A DNA stretch of 64,000 nucleotides, from NCBI GenBank assembly GCA_949752795.1, contig OX457071.1, positions 74,241,983 to 74,305,982 on the forward strand, in the 5' to 3' direction. The position numbers and the translations under genes were made by a program. Every line of letters starts with the position of its first letter. The first letter of the stretch is position 1. Positions 1-22,035 of the stretch are shown here, piece after piece. The stretch comes from Hyperoodon ampullatus. Taxonomy: Eukaryota > Chordata > Mammalia > Artiodactyla > Ziphiidae. A model generated the notes under the pieces. It was given only the letters and a program-made list of their open reading frames with translations, did no database searches and was not told the DNA's origin.

Positions 1-634
<634 letters not shown>

Positions 635-661
635 TTAAACACAAAAATAAAGTTCAGCTCA

Positions 662-1564
<903 letters not shown>

Positions 1565-1884
1565 TCACTGCATTACTTCTCTTAGTTTTACACCCTTTGG
1601 CACACTTTTGGGAGGCATATGTTTTTTGATGAATAACACCAGAATTTGGAGGGTATTTATTCCCCCAAACTAACAAAAGAAAATCTCCCAATTGTTCCAT
1701 TTAATGTAATGATTCACATTTTAGTCATTCTAAGACTCATTATCTCACTTGGTTCTCCTACAAGAAGTAACTAAACTTATGTCTTCTTACTCTAAACCAG
1801 TGACCTTTTCCCTAAATTGCTATATCCAATTTAAAACGGGACTAAAATTCTTGTATTTTCTGTTAAGGGGAAAACTTATTAACA

Positions 1885-2085
1885 CAAATAATACACCAGC
1901 CACATGTGGCTATTTAGATTTAAATCTAAATGAATTATAACCAAATTAAACCAAATTAAAAATTAATTAATTAGTAACCAATTAAGCAATCAGTTCCTCA
2001 GTCATGCCAGCAAGCACACGTGGCTGGAGCTGCCCTACCAGACAGCGTGGCCGTCCGAGTCCCCCTGACAGCGCTGTGCTGGTCT
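1885..2085. mobile_element. Old DNA-transposon-like relic
   Basis: 'gccacatgtggctatttaga', an AT-rich 'aattaattaatt' middle, and 'cagttcctcagtcatgccag' recall a common mammalian non-autonomous hAT-type element. Exact family not resolved. Confidence 0.4.
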
Positions 2086-2149
2086 GAATAAATGTGGTGG
2101 CTGGCACAGAGCTCGTGAAATGCAGAGGTGTGGCTATGAATTTATTAGT

Positions 2150-2320
2150 TGAGAGATTCTGAACAAGTTACTTAACCACTTTGTAACCCCATTTCTCAAA
2201 TGGAGATTAAAAACAGTACCTTTTATCATAAGTTTATTTTCAGAATTAAATGAGTTAATATGTGGAAAGCAATTATAACAGTGCCGGGCACAAAGAAAGC
2301 ACTATATAAGTGTTAGCCAT
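2150..2320 (-). repeat. MIR relic
   Basis: 'acaagttacttaacc', 'tcaaatggagatta' and 'gtgccgggcacaaagaaagcac' are MIR landmarks on this strand; the exact ends are uncertain. Confidence 0.65.
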
Positions 2321-2479
2321 TATTATTATTATTATTATTACATAAAGCAATGTCACACTAATGTGAAAACTCAGTATCTTTTGGCTGAAATATAATTTAC
2401 TGAAGGCTCTATGAACTAGAGTATTTGATGCTAATATGTGATTTAAAAGATGATCTAAACAGCAGTCTCTTAGCTTATG

Positions 2480-2605
2480 ATCTCTGATCTGATGCAGTGT
2501 GTTCCAGGCTTTAGAGTACACCAGAGTCATCCCTGGAGCACCTCCTAACAACTCCCAGGTGTCTCTGGTGCCGCTAACCTATGACCATACTCTGAAAACC
2601 AAGCA
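2480..2605 (+). mobile_element. MER5A-like hAT relic
   Basis: Text such as 'cagagtcatccctggagc', 'aactcccaggtg' and 'ccatactctgaaaacc' follows the order of the MER5A consensus as remembered. Confidence 0.6.
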
Positions 2606-3910
2606 ACTAGCAGACATGTGGAGACAGTGGGAGATGACACAATCAGAGAACAAACGGACAGAAAATATTTTTAAATGCAGATGAAATGCTGGGATGCTGA
2701 GACTTTAATTTTAATGAGCTGATATTTCAGTGGAAGCACAATTTATTTTGAGATTGAAAGGAAAAGCATGCATTTGCTACTTAAAATACTCAACAGTTTT
2801 AATGGAATTGTATTAGAGCTTTCAGATGGAACCACCCAAGATAGGTCACCCTAGTAAAAACAAGCAAGTAAGCTGTAAAGGAAGCCTGTCTCTCTACAGT
2901 TTTGGTGGTGGTGGTAGCAAGAGTCTCCTCAGACTAGACTGAGTAGCAGTGAATTGGGGGGACGTAAGATAATTCCCCTAAATTGTGACTTTTGTTCTAC
3001 CACTATTATCATTATTTTGTTAGAATAAATAAGGCCGTAACTTTCAAGGATCTAACTTACCTTCCAATTTGGGTACTATTTTAAGTAGTATGAGAAGCAT
3101 TATAAGAAGCCATGATTTGGATAATAATACACTGTATGGTAATATGGTCAGTTAAGCACTGCTTTTTAAATTGCTGATTACATATGAAATGTATGATACA
3201 CAACATGATAAAAAATTACTGAAGAAGATGCAGAAGCAGAAGAGGAGAAGGAGAAGAAAAAGCAGAAATACAAGAAATATTTGCCAAGAAGCCTGGTACT
3301 GTAATAAAGGAAAGCTTAATCCTTTCAAAGTAAAAAAATTCCCATTTAATGAACTCATTTCAAAATACTGGGAATAAAGGATTAAAAGAATTTAAAGCCA
3401 AGCAAAATATAACCCGCTTCCCCAAATTCCCCCTTTGTGTTACTTTTTTTGAAAACCATAAAACTGAAAAACATTTTTAATTGTTATGATGTAAAAATGG
3501 AAAGTTTATTGTAAACAAGTTTAAATTGACAATAGTTGAATATAATGTCACAAATTACCTTGACAGTGCAGATTCATTTAGATTCTAGGTCAAATCATTT
3601 TTCCATTATATACTATCTATATACTACATTTCTCATATTCTTCCAGAAAAAGCACATAAAGGTCCCTGAAGGACCTTTAACAGCCAAGTCTCTAAGAGGT
3701 AAACTTATAAAGAGGTAAAATCTGTAAAATTTATTTCTGAACAGTGGGATTGTTTTCATCTCGATTCTTCTTTGAAATTTTAAAATAACTGATGAAAACC
3801 AATAAATGGAATTTTTTAAATGACTTGACAGACTTGGTACACTGACTCTCTTTAGAAAATCTAATGTAATCAAATATTAAGTCTGTGAATTAATGTTTAG
3901 AAAAATTAGT

Positions 3911-3959
3911 ATTAATTTTTCTAATTAATTAGAAATTCTAATTAATTTTTCTAATTAAT
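3911..3959. repeat. AT-rich 19-bp direct repeat
   Basis: ATTAATTTTTCTAATTAAT occurs at 3911-3929 and 3941-3959, with an internal palindromic spacer. Confidence 0.9.
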
Positions 3960-4124
3960 GGGTTTAGAAAAACAAGTATTTGATATCTTTACTATACGCA
4001 CCAACAAGATCTCTGCATTAGTATTACTATTAAAGAACTCTAAGAGTGCTGAGTAACCACAGAAATTGACTCAAAAAAGCCTCATGTTGGGCTTAACGGG
4101 GGAAAAATGCATTAGTACTGTTTA

Positions 4125-8077
<3,953 letters not shown>

Positions 8078-9241
8078 CTAGCAATTATAAATATCAAGGA
8101 ATATTGAATGTACATACATATTCCCACCCGACTCACCCCAGTGTTTCATTCCCTGTTAAACCTCCATCCCACCCAGTGGTTTCAGTTCAAGTTTAATCAA
8201 ATTTATTACCTAAAAATTTTGGTGAGTTTAAGTGCTTCAAACATTACCTTATCTGTGAAATACATACAAAGCTGCAGATGGAACATGGGAACCATAAACA
8301 AATAAAGTGAAACAAAAAAATAAACAGAAAACCCAAACAGCCTGTGAAATTGTGCATACTTGCAAAAAAAAATCAGCACCATTTTTTGAGGTAAAAATAT
8401 TTTTTATTCCTATCTAAGTTTATGTACTTATTAATTTGTGAAGCTTAATAATTATTCTGCCATGTTAGCACTAGTTAGCAAGGTACTGTTCCAACAAGAA
8501 AAAGACAATGCCTAGCCTCAAATATTCTAATGAAACAGCATTTATATTGGAAGAGCTTTTTGTTCAAGTGTTTCTCCATGCTATAGCAGAGTCAGACTTT
8601 GCAAGTTTAAGTGTTTTATAAAGACAAGAAAATATGGGGCAAAATACTACCTTTAAATAGGCACAGAGGTGACAAATTCATAAGAATTATTTAAAAGCCA
8701 GGCAAATGGATTCCTCTTTATACAACAAATTTCCTTCACTCACTTTAAGATACAGGCTAACTTTCATTCATACTAAATTCTTACTAAGAGAACTATTAGC
8801 AGTGGAAAGATATATATGCCAACTTGGAATTTGAAGCTGAAAGCACTCCATTTCTACTCAACAAATCCCTAAACCGACCATGGTAACTTCCCTACACTCA
8901 GCACAAGGCTGTGCACACAGAAGGCACTCAATAAGTGGTTTCTCACTGACCTAACCAATACCTGTGGTAAACATAAATAACTATAGAAAGACAAAGTAAA
9001 ATCACTATTTTATTAAGGCCGATTATTCAGGTATGTTAATAATGGTCACTTAAATAGAAAGTGGGAAAAAATGTCAATTTATAAATAACTGAAAATTCCT
9101 AAAATCTAAAACTGGAATGTAGAAATTTAATTTAATGTAAAATTATCACACTTACATTTCAAAGTAACAAGTTAAACATCTATTTACTTTAAGATGACAA
9201 ACGAGACTACAAGCAAGTGATTTTAAAAATGACACTGTCTG

Positions 9242-9450
9242 GGGCTTCCCTGGTGGCGCAGTGGTTGAGAGTCCGCCTGCCGATGCAGGGGACACGGGTT
9301 CGTGCCCCGGGCCGGGAAGATCCCACATGCCGCAGAGCGGCTGGGCCCGTAAGCCATGGCTGCTGAGCCTGCGCGTCCGGAGCCTGTGCTCCGCAACGGG
9401 AGAGGTCACAGCAGTGAGAGGCCCGCGTACCACAAAAAAAAAAAAAAAAA
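9242..9450 (+). repeat. CHR-family SINE, young copy
   Basis: Full-length copy with poly(A) tail, flanked by duplications ending ATGACACTGTCTG (9225-9241 and 9448-9464). Same family and orientation as the copy 95 bp downstream. Confidence 0.93.
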
Positions 9451-9544
9451 AATGACACTGTCTGCCCATCAGTTTTCTCCCCCATCAGAGAACCAAGTCT
9501 GGCCAACACCACCATACGGAAAAGTCTCATCAAGAAATAAAAGC

Positions 9545-9755
9545 TGGGGCTTCCCTGGTGGCGCAGTGGTTGAGAGTCCTCCTGCCGATGCAGGGGACAC
9601 GGGTTCGTGCCCCGGTCCGGGAAAATCCCACATGCCACCGAGCGGCTGGGTCCGTGAGCCATGGCCGCTGGACCTGCGCGGCCGGAGCCTGTGCTCCGCA
9701 ACAGGAGAGGCCACAACAGTGAGAGGCGGCCCGCGTACCCCCACCAAAAAAAAAA
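9545..9755 (+). repeat. CHR-family SINE, young copy
   Basis: Second member of a head-to-tail pair. Flanks AAGAAATAAAAGC / AAGAAAGAAAAGC form a near-perfect target duplication, so this was an independent insertion and not a tandem duplication of its neighbour. Confidence 0.92.
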
Positions 9756-12700
9756 AGAAAGAAAAGCCAAGCTATTTTCGTTTTACCGTCAGAGAGTAAG
9801 CGGGAAAATTATTTTGTGATTATTCTTTTTGCATGGTTATCCCATAGGAAGCTGACCTTTCATCATCTCAATCCAAGGGAAGATAGGCAAGCTGAGTGGG
9901 GTCACCAAGAGGGCCGGGGGGGTCAGTCTGCATCTGTAAAACGCTACTCATAGCACCCAAGAGACGCTGTAACAACTCAGCCTGGTTGTGAAAACTCGAA
10001 CAAAAAAATAAAACATGTAAAGGAAGATGAGAGGTAAGTAAATAGTTTAGCTATCCTATGTTGCTTTTAAAAAAAAGGTCAGGAAAGTAGGAAAATTACT
10101 TTACTGAACCTTGTTTAACTTTACCCTAAATAACCTCTCTCTTCCTATCTTTTCTATTATCTTTCACCTTCTATCAATTTCACCGTCCTTCCCTTCTTCA
10201 AATCCAGACATTAATCACGAATTTGAGTTAGCTGATCAGGCTATTACTTCAGATAAATTTCTAAATCTTTGTAAACAAGTGTCTCCTATCTTGCCTATTT
10301 TTTCAGATTGTGACAAGGGAAAGTCCCTTCCTGCTCACCTACCTGTCAAACTCCTTCTAGAAAGACTTTCCAAATTAAAAACATACAAATCCCATCTACT
10401 TCTCAAAGTATGTGATGTTCATGTGTAGCTACTGAGCTAACCAGGCAAAGTGGACCGCAACTGGGGGCTACACAGAACCAAATGGGGGGAGGAAAGATGT
10501 GTTAAATTTGTTTTAATCAACAAGTGTACTAACAGTTAGCCTCTATCTCAATGAAAGAGTAAACTCACATCCTCTCGGTTTTATTGAAGTTCAGACTTTA
10601 GTAAAACTTTTAAGACTGCCCTAGTTGACTATTAATTAAAGATTGATACCCCTCTTTCAGCCTTCTCCACAAGGTCAATCAAACAAAACCCCCAACACTC
10701 AAAACTGAATTAAACTTTGTCCCCAGGAGTACAGTGTTGACTAAGCTATCATTTTCTTTCTTGGGTTTAATGACTCAGCTTGCAGTTCCATACAATGGAG
10801 TGAATGAGCACAGCACTAAGATCTATTCGCCAGGAAGGTGGGAACATGCCTGCTGACGTGCTCAGATTTCCCCTATGCTCTCTTGCTTCTTCTTAGCACC
10901 TTCAGTCTAACATAACCCAGCAAACTCCACTGGCAGATTTAACCCTTCTAAATAAGACCACTAAAATGCACGTATGAACATATCCAGCGAATAATAGGTA
11001 AATTCACCACAAAGGTTCTTCTATCTGCTGAGCCTACTACAACTACCTGACAAGGAAGTCAAAATGCTAGGCAAGTGCCTTCAGGGTGGTGGTGGGGGAT
11101 GTGCTGAGTGCTTCACTGCACCCTTAGGTTACCCACCTGTGGAGCGGGAGGAACGAACCGTGTGAGAGAGACTGGAAGCAAGGAAGAAGTTTCATTTTCT
11201 ACTCCTGGATTCTATTTTTTTTAAATTTATATTAAAAATGGCTTATATATGAGTTCTGTCTCTCTCTCAAACAAAAAAGAAATTTGTAAGATATCTACAT
11301 TATCACTTTTTTGAGCAAACATTTTGACAGAAGAAAGCATTTTCCAGGATGGCTCTGGGCCGGGCCGGGCATATGCGCAGGGACTGGGACTGACCCTGGT
11401 CTCAAGTCATCTGCCCTCAAGTCAGTTCCCTCTGTGCTCTGGCTACCTCAGAAGGCAGTGGTTTCTATCCAACGTCACAGAACTTTCAGAGTTGAAGGGG
11501 ATCTAAGAGATGATTTAGGCTAAATTCTCATCTTCAAAAAATGAGGCCATAAAGGACTAAGCGCCTTGCCTAAACACCGTCCGCCTCCCCGAGTGGCAGA
11601 GCTAAGGCTACAAGTCAGAGCGCTAGCCTTGGTTACGTCTGTTGTTCAAAGATGACAACACAGTGTATGCACACAGTCATACTGTTTTCTCAACTGGATG
11701 GAGATCCCTTAAGGGTCAACGACATAATTTGCGTTCATTTTGGTTTCTCTTAAGTTTTAAAAAGTCTAACAGTTATCCAATAAATTTTGATGTTGATGAG
11801 AAGGAAGAAGGCCTTCTCTTTGCTAAATTATAAAGGCATTTGAACAAAGGAATCTATCTAACCGCTGGTAGTCTAGCTTTGTGACAAACAGCCCTGACCT
11901 GAAACTGCTAGACTGCAGACTGTCCTGGTGAATAACAGCTTATACAACTCTCAATGCTCACAATAAAATATAGACTTCTTAAGAAAAAAGAAAAAAGTAA
12001 TAAATGATGAGCCAGTCAGAAACCTATGTTATAGTTTATTTTTTACTCAATTTAAATCAATTCAGTGTTGAGTTTTCTGTTAACAGCAGCTGAGATTAGG
12101 TAATTATTTCCTTCTTTGTATAGCCTCTTAATATGTCTTACCAAAAGTAACACTGCTTTTAAATATTCATTTTCTAGGTGGAAAAAATACCTGTGTATCA
12201 TATTAGTTTTCATGCTTAACCATTTAGAATACCTTTGTAAAAAAGATAACCAAATGTGTGCTTAGGTAGTAATATACATTCAAAACCAGGGCTAGCTTCA
12301 ATAACTTTTATTTTTCCTCCTAATTGACTTTTAAAAAAATAAATATTTTATTTTGGAATAATTTTAGATTTGTAGAAAAGTTGCAATGGTATAGTACAGA
12401 AAAGTCTTATATCTGACTAACTTAATCTACCTTTATTTTTCTATACAATAAAATGTGAACTCAAAGCAGGTATAAAGATTAGTGAACATAAAAGATTTTG
12501 TGAAAAAAAGACATGCTGTATTCAAGATTAATAAGGGGGAATGATTACAAGTATTTTTCCTTTCCTCTTCTTGAGTATATATTGAAATGACAGCAAAGAA
12601 ATAAAGGTCCAAATCCACAGTAATAGAACCGGAGGAGACCATCAGGGACAAGACCCAGTCACTCACTCAGCAGAGTACTCAGTTCTCACCATGCAGGCAA

Positions 12701-13649
12701 TGGCCTCCAGTGGTGAACAGCTGGTCAAGACTTACCCATTTAGAGGATTTCAGACAGGAAGACAGAAGTGTGATGGGTAAGGCTGATGGTGTGACCAAGG
12801 AAGTTCTCTCTGAAGGGGGAGTATTTTGACTAAGATATGGATGAAAAGAGACTGGACATATGCAGACCTGATCTAGCAGAGATACAAATAAAAACATTTC
12901 TGCAAACAGTTCAGAGAAGGCCCCAGCCCGCAGTATTACTGCTGAGTGGGAAGCAGACTTGCCCGGCACAGCTCTGGGGAGATTCTGTGCTTGGAGAATC
13001 AGCTACAAAGTCTGTATTTTGAACACTTGATCCCTCCCCACCCCCTACTGCCCTGGGGCTACCAGGTACACAAAGCTTGGGCCAAAAGTTGGAGATTCTT
13101 CCCTTAAAGAATCTGAACGTCCTCAGTGCAAAGACTTGTGCATACTGGCATTTAGGATTCCCCAGTTAATGGTAGTTCTCTGCTGGATCACCCTGAAGTA
13201 AAGCCTGACAATCTGTGAGCCCTCTGATCCATGTACACTAAGCTCCCAAGCAGCTTTTTGTAACCTGATTCTCAAATGCAAAGAGACATCAAGGATCAAC
13301 AAACAGTTCAAGAACACCAGCCACATGAAAGGGAAAGACCAAGACATATCAGTAAAAAAAGTGACTACAAAGAAAACACAGATAATTATTCCAGAAATTA
13401 CAAACGATTAAAAAGCATCTTTATCACTGTCCTCACAGGTATTTAAGAAGCTTTTTTATTCCATAAAGCAATGCAATATGTTAAAAAAAATTAATAATCA
13501 GAGAATAAGAAGGGGTTCTTAGAAATAAAAAAGACAAAGGCAGAAAAGCATGAGAAGAAAAGTGGTATAAAGGATCAATCCAAGAAATCCAACATCTGCC
13601 TATACTCAGTTTAGGAAAGAGAAATAAAAACACAGAGGAGGCAATCAAG

Positions 13650-14060
13650 ACTAGCTCAAGAGGATTTCCCACAGACATGGGACATAAACTTCAAACTGAA
13701 TGTGCCTACCAAGTGGCCAGCACACTGTGAAATACAAGGGTGAGAAATCCTATTTGTTTTCAGAAAGGACAAAACCCCAGGTAATTCACCACTGAATGAG
13801 AACAAGATCAATGTGAGACTTTCCATTAGTAACACTGATGCTAGAAGACAATGGATGAGCATCACCAAATTCTGAGGGAAAATCATTTTGTACCTATAAT
13901 TTTAATCCCTACCAAACTGGAAAGTATCATGAAGGCATTTTTTTCAGAAATACAAGAACTAGAAAATTTACCTCTAAGATAGGTTACTTAAGAATATGCT
14001 GTAGCAAAGTAAGGGATGAAAAATGAAATCCAGAAAGAAATAGATCCCACCCAGAGGAAT
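13650..14060 (+). repeat. Ancient L1/HAL1-like stretch
   Basis: 'ctagaagacaatggatgagc', 'accaaactggaaagtatcat' and 'gaactagaaaatttacctc' recall an old L1-related element; heavily decayed. Confidence 0.35.
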
Positions 14061-14985
14061 AAAAAAAGGAAAAATTGGGATGAAAACCAATCCAGAATAG
14101 AGCGAAATATAGAAGACTTGTGGGTGGAGTTATCCAAAAAAAATTAAAATGGGTTTAACACCATCCTGGAGAACATAGAACAAGTTAAGTAAGCAATAAA
14201 GGCACACAAAAAAGGAAAAAAGAAAGGCAAAACACATAAGAAAAAACTACATGATGATAACATTCTACCGAATGAAATGAAGCAGAATAAAGATGTCATT
14301 AATGGAAAAGTTGTGATAAAAGGATTGTGGTAGTTGAACATCAAATCCATTACAATATGTAGCCTAAGTATAAACAACAGTGGGCATTATGGTTTGCAAA
14401 CAGAAAATAAATGCTGTAAACATCAACAAAGTGGTAATAATAATAATGATGACGATGGTACTATAAACTGAGAGGTGGGTGGGGACACAAGTAGGAGAGC
14501 ACTGAGTTCCTAATTCTTCAAAACAGGGAGACGATCAATACTATCAAAAACGGAAAAGTGAGTTCAGATGTTCTAAATGCCTACTGATGTTCATAATCTC
14601 TTTTCCTTAACTTTAAGGGGATCTTTTAGAAGCTAGTATTTCTTCTGGTGAAAGAAACATTTGTCTGAAGTTCAATGATTAAGAAATTTTACTGTATTTA
14701 TTTCTCTTTTCAAGTAAAATTAAAATACTTTTTACTTAGAATTCATAGTATAGTCCCATATATTTAAAAACTATTTTAGCATCTATTTATCTATCAGAAA
14801 GGGATGTCTGGAATGGTACACCCCTAATGCTAATGATGGTGTTTCTAGAGAGTAGAATTTTATGTTAGTTTTTGCTCTTACTTTTATAATTTTCTATATT
14901 ACTTGATTTAAAAATATACAGAAATATGTATACTTTACAACAACAAAGCCACTTTTAAAAAGTCATGGAATTTTAATTAGTTCTA

Positions 14986-17452
<2,467 letters not shown>

Positions 17453-17510
17453 CAATTTTTACTCTTCCTCGCTCAGGACCTTCACCCATAACTAAAATAT
17501 TAGCAGGTTT
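17453..17510 (-). CDS. CDK8: CDK8 exon 5 (residues 153-171 plus one base)
   Basis: At 58 nt this is the shortest exon in the window. It has 19 codons (KPANILVMGEGPERGRVKI) plus a G that begins Ala172. It completes the catalytic loop: Lys153 and Asn156 of HRDLKPAN contact phosphate and Mg2+. Strands beta-7 and beta-8 follow, with the extended turn GEGPERGR that is typical of CDK8/CDK19. The acceptor is tccacag and the donor is gtatg, which departs slightly from the gtaag seen at most exons here. The exon is small and sits between a 17.8 kb intron and a 2.3 kb intron. Confidence 0.96.
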
Positions 17511-20500
17511 CTGTGGAAACAAAATAGTGTTTTTTTTCAGTAGACAGTAGTGGTTTCTTTTAAATAGACAATATGCCAATATAACATAAATCCACCTTTA
17601 AAAAAACCACATTTACTCAAAAATTAAAATCAAACACAGGAAGTCACCAAAGAAACTTTATGTGTATATATGCAAAGCAATATGCAACTTCATGAAGGCC
17701 AAATATGGCAGTGCTTTTCTCCAGGCACAGCTAAGGCTTTTCTTGGCCCTGTTATCAGTCTGCTTTCACTACTGCGGAACAGCTGGCAGAAAGTTAAAAT
17801 GCTGTGCTTCCTTCTAACTCTTTCAGTTACATAAAATGTCCTCCAACTTCAAGGGAAAATGTATCTTCAAATATAATTTAACACTAAGCAGCAAGTTAAT
17901 TATAGGGAAGGGACCACCTGATACCCTTTTTTGGAAACCACATAATATGTACCTATGTTTCAAATAAATTATAGAGAAATCAATTTAATAAAGTCTTTTC
18001 TAAATGAGTTGGCAGAGTAAAAGGAATTTTCCATGACCTGAACATCTTTGAGGTTTTCATTTTTAAATAAAAAAGGAAGCTAACATTTAAAGTGAGATTT
18101 TACAAAAGTAATATTTCAAACAGTTCTTAAGCCTCTAAAAATAACAAGATTAACTGCCATCTAAAATCTGTCACAGTGGTATCTACTATACTAACATAGA
18201 AGGGCTGTCCTTCAAGGAGGAGGAGAGGGAGAAAGGAGGAAGAGGCAGTCCCCAGACGTCTCTCAGGCTGCCTCCCTGCCGTCCGCCTGGTCTGACTGCA
18301 GGTCTACCAGTCTGCTGAATAAAAGTGAAACCAGATCACGACGCCTTTCAAATACCCATCAAAGCAATCTTGAAATCAGGTTAAGGATTTTAATGAAGGC
18401 TGTTTACAGTGGTACCCAATTCACAGGCTTCCCTGACCATATTTAACGACAGCCCCTATGCTATTACTGATAAAATGTAACTTACAGTACATTATTCTAC
18501 CAACTACCAAAGATCAAAATTATTTTTTTATCCTCAGTGAAAAAACACTGCTGACATGGTAGCACATACATCTCAAAGGCTGAAAATTCCTACCATTTTT
18601 AAGATGAGGAAACTAGACAACAGAGCGAGTGCATGACTTGCCCCAAGTACGAGCACGGAGATGGGGCGGCGGGGCGGGGGGCAGCAGCAGGATGTGCCCG
18701 TCTCTGAGCAGTGCAGCGCCCCTTCCTAACAGACCCTTCTGAAGGTAATTCATGCAGCAAGCTTTAAGTGGACGTGTATTACCATAACTATAATGTTTTG
18801 TTCAAGAAAATGTTTTCAGGATCTCTATCGTCACACAAACGCTCCTGCCCAATGAGATGGCTGGGGAAGCACCAAAAGGAAGCGCAGCGCTAACAATATT
18901 CCCTGTGTGCCACGTGGAGCTGCTCATCAGGCACACCGCAGAGCTCAGCCTGCTTCCGAGGAAACCAGGTCTCAGAGACCGGTGTGAAATGCCGACAGCG
19001 TCGGGTTGCAGGGGGCCTCCAAGAGAAGAGGCAGCCCGTCTGTCTGGCTGAGGGAAAGGCCTGCTCTCAGTCACAGTGTGGCTCAGGAGGGGACTGGATA
19101 TTTGGGCTCATCAGGGCAGGACTCCCTAGATATCTCTTGAACCCCATTTTGATTCTCCTCCCATCAATTCAGTCTTCTGTACTATTGCCAGGGTTACCTT
19201 CCTAACAGACAAAGCTGATCACATCATCACTCCCTTGTTTAAAATCTTCCACAGTAACAGAGGAAATTATTAGGAAAACAGGGGAACAGAAAATTATATA
19301 TAGACTATGATTACAACTGGGTTAAAAATAAAAAGTGTTGAGTAAGGACTAGAAGAACAAAAAAGGTTAGAGTGACAGAGGTAGGGACGACCTTTTCACA
19401 ATTTCTTTGATGCTGTTGTTGTGTTTTATTACTAAAGTATTTCACCTTTACGTGGCTCTTCACCGCCTGTGAATAAGGTAGAAGTCTTTATGATGGAACG
19501 CCAGGCGCCTGCAAGCTCTTACCCACTGATCTCTCCAGCCCCGCCTTCCACCACTCTCCTGCCACATGTGTTTGCAGCCTTCTGTGACTAGACCTTACAC
19601 AACTATGTCAGTGTTAGCCCGTTATTTCTACCATAAGAACTTTCCTCTGCATTACTTGGGAAAACCTGATTCTCCACGCCTACCCTCTAATGATGTAAGT
19701 AATACATGAATACACTCTGATTATAAACAATTCAAACTACGAGGCCACATACAGTTAAGAGTTAAAGGCTCTTTTACCACCCATCACTCCTCCACCACAT
19801 CCCAAATCCCACTCCCTCCTCCAGAGTTACAAGCTGATTAACTGGCTTGCTGTGATGGATTTTTCTAGCACTTAAGTGCTCCTAAAAGATTACGTCCATA
19901 TCTGGCAAAAGCACAAGCACACGTGGGCATCACTTTCCTCCTTCTATTTTAGATGGAGTGGAAAAGCTCTCTCTCTCTCTTTTGCTTTCTTACTCATTCA
20001 GCAGCCGGACCCAGATCTGAGAAGCCCTGGGATGGGTGGTACTGGTCAGCCTGCTACTAGGCAAAGGGGGAAAAACTCCCTCTCTTGGTCTTCACTTTAT
20101 TATAGACTCACTGCACTGCCCAAGTCCCAAGCCTGGGTTTGAGCATTGGTGGGGAAGAGTTTCTCTGTCGAAGTCTTGCCTAGTATTAGGGTTTGGGGCC
20201 AAAGCTCCAGCTAATAATTAAAACTTGCTTTGCAAGACAACTCACTGCCTATTGCATGATCTGAAGTAGATCTTGGGGCCGAGAGTCACCACTCACACTT
20301 AAATTCGTGGATTTCAGTTCAGTTTGGGCACGCTATGTAGTCATAAACAAAAGAGAATGCTTTTAAGTGCTGTTTTAATAAAACTGTTTATGAACAATGA
20401 GGGGCCTCCTCATGGTGTCTCCCATGGTGGTATCCATATGCCCCAGGGCGTGATACTCTGATTTAGTAGACAAATCTCACACTAAATTTGTTTTGTGAAT

Positions 20501-21899
20501 GTGATCTAATGGAAATCTCAAGAGAAATTGGCAGAAAAGCCACAGAGATCATGAATACTCTTGTCAGTATTTGTTTTGTTGCTTAATCAGTTTTAAGGAA
20601 GGCTTCAAAAGACTTGATGGATAATTTTTGTTTTCATACTTAATGCCACATTGAAACAATATTATATTCTCCAAAAAGCTAATTTCTTTTCTTTCTTTTT
20701 TCAGTGGGAGAATTTGGTAGCAGTTTTAAGCTCTACAGCCAAAGCATCCAAGTAACTGGTGATAATTCATGAAACAATCAGTAATAACCATGACTTTGGT
20801 AAATAGTCTGCGATCTTTCATGTGCCATCAGACATAATCACCTTAAAAAACATACTTTGCGGGTGACATTTTGATGAGGCACATACTCTGTTAAACTATT
20901 TGTTGCTATAGAGAGCAGAGGTCCAACATGACCTAAAAGTATTATAACATCATGATAACACCTTCGAGAACAGTTATCTTATGCACAGAAATGATTACAG
21001 AACACCCTTTACTGCCTGCTGAACAATGAAATAGATCAATGAGATACTTGTTTGAAGTATAATTATTTGATTGTTTGAAACTACGATAGCCTTCTCTTGC
21101 TTTATTTCTCCCAGAAAAAAACTGTTTATAATTAAAAGAACATGCCCTTGTTTTACAGTCTCATGGCTTTTCTTCTTGTTTTATGTTGTTGTGCTCCAAA
21201 ACAAACCCCCACTGACATTTCCTAAAGCAAGATGTCTGTGTTACAGAGATAACCATCCTGCAGAGGCTTTCTGTTCTCCAGGCTCTGTCACGATGGGAAA
21301 CAGCACACTGATGGTTCTGGCATACAGCAGGGATGGCAAAGTAGTTTCATTTAAGGGGCCACCTCTGGTAGAAGACTAAGGACCGCAGGGAGCTGCATCT
21401 TGAGAAAGACAGGAATTGGGCTGGTCCGGAAGCTTCCATCACCAAGCGGAGGCGCCTCACACAGGTACGGCAGCACAGAGCACTGGCATCTCCGTCAAGT
21501 TAACAACGTGCTGTTCTAGGAGTAAAACCAGAGTCTTCATACTCACTAACGTTATCAAGGCAAAATGGAGACTCTGAGTCAACAAGAAACTAAACTTCCA
21601 CACTATAAACAACACAACCTGGTGGCACACTTTCCGGACACTCAGTGGCTTTGTTTCAGTTTGGTTGTTAATCATTTTGTACTACGACACATACTGATCT
21701 GTATCTCAAATGGCACATTTTCAATTGATGTCTAATAGCTAAGAAAATATAATTCTGCTTTTACTTGTTGTTGCTGTTTTATTGTGTTCTGAGAGATTAA
21801 TGTAGAATTTGTGTCTTTGTGAATACTTACCATGAATATCTTCATCTTCTAGTACACACTGAACTTTTCTAGACATACATTTTTAGCGAATGGTTTTCT

Positions 21900-22035
21900 T
21901 TTTTTTTCTATTCTTTTTATTTTTTGGCTGTGCCACACAACTTGTGGGATTCTTAGTTCCCCAACCAGAGACTGAACCTGGGCCCTCGGCAGTGAATGCT
22001 TGGAGCCCTAGCCACTGGACCACCAAGGAATTCCC
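21900..22035 (-). repeat. Old CHR/Bov-tA-type SINE
   Basis: Diverged tRNA-derived SINE with a T-run at its left. Flanks AGCGAATG / AGTGAATG are a decayed duplication. It is more diverged than the nine young copies. Confidence 0.75.

Noticed and set aside
9207..9799. Open frames of 90-187 codons with CGTRASHCCGLSRCG or VESPPADAGDTG text
   Set aside because: These are translations of the GC-rich CHR SINE in all frames. The same text recurs at every young copy.
10111..10428. 105-codon + frame
   Set aside because: No homology recognised, AT-rich low-complexity start, no exon partners; chance frame in intron 6.
11830..12000. Possible small retrocopy ending CAATAAAATATAG then A-rich
   Set aside because: No convincing flanking duplication and the A-rich end is interrupted; not enough to call.
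18655..18690. CpG island or promoter
   Set aside because: Only a short G-rich patch in a MIR-like context; too short and too few CpG for an island.
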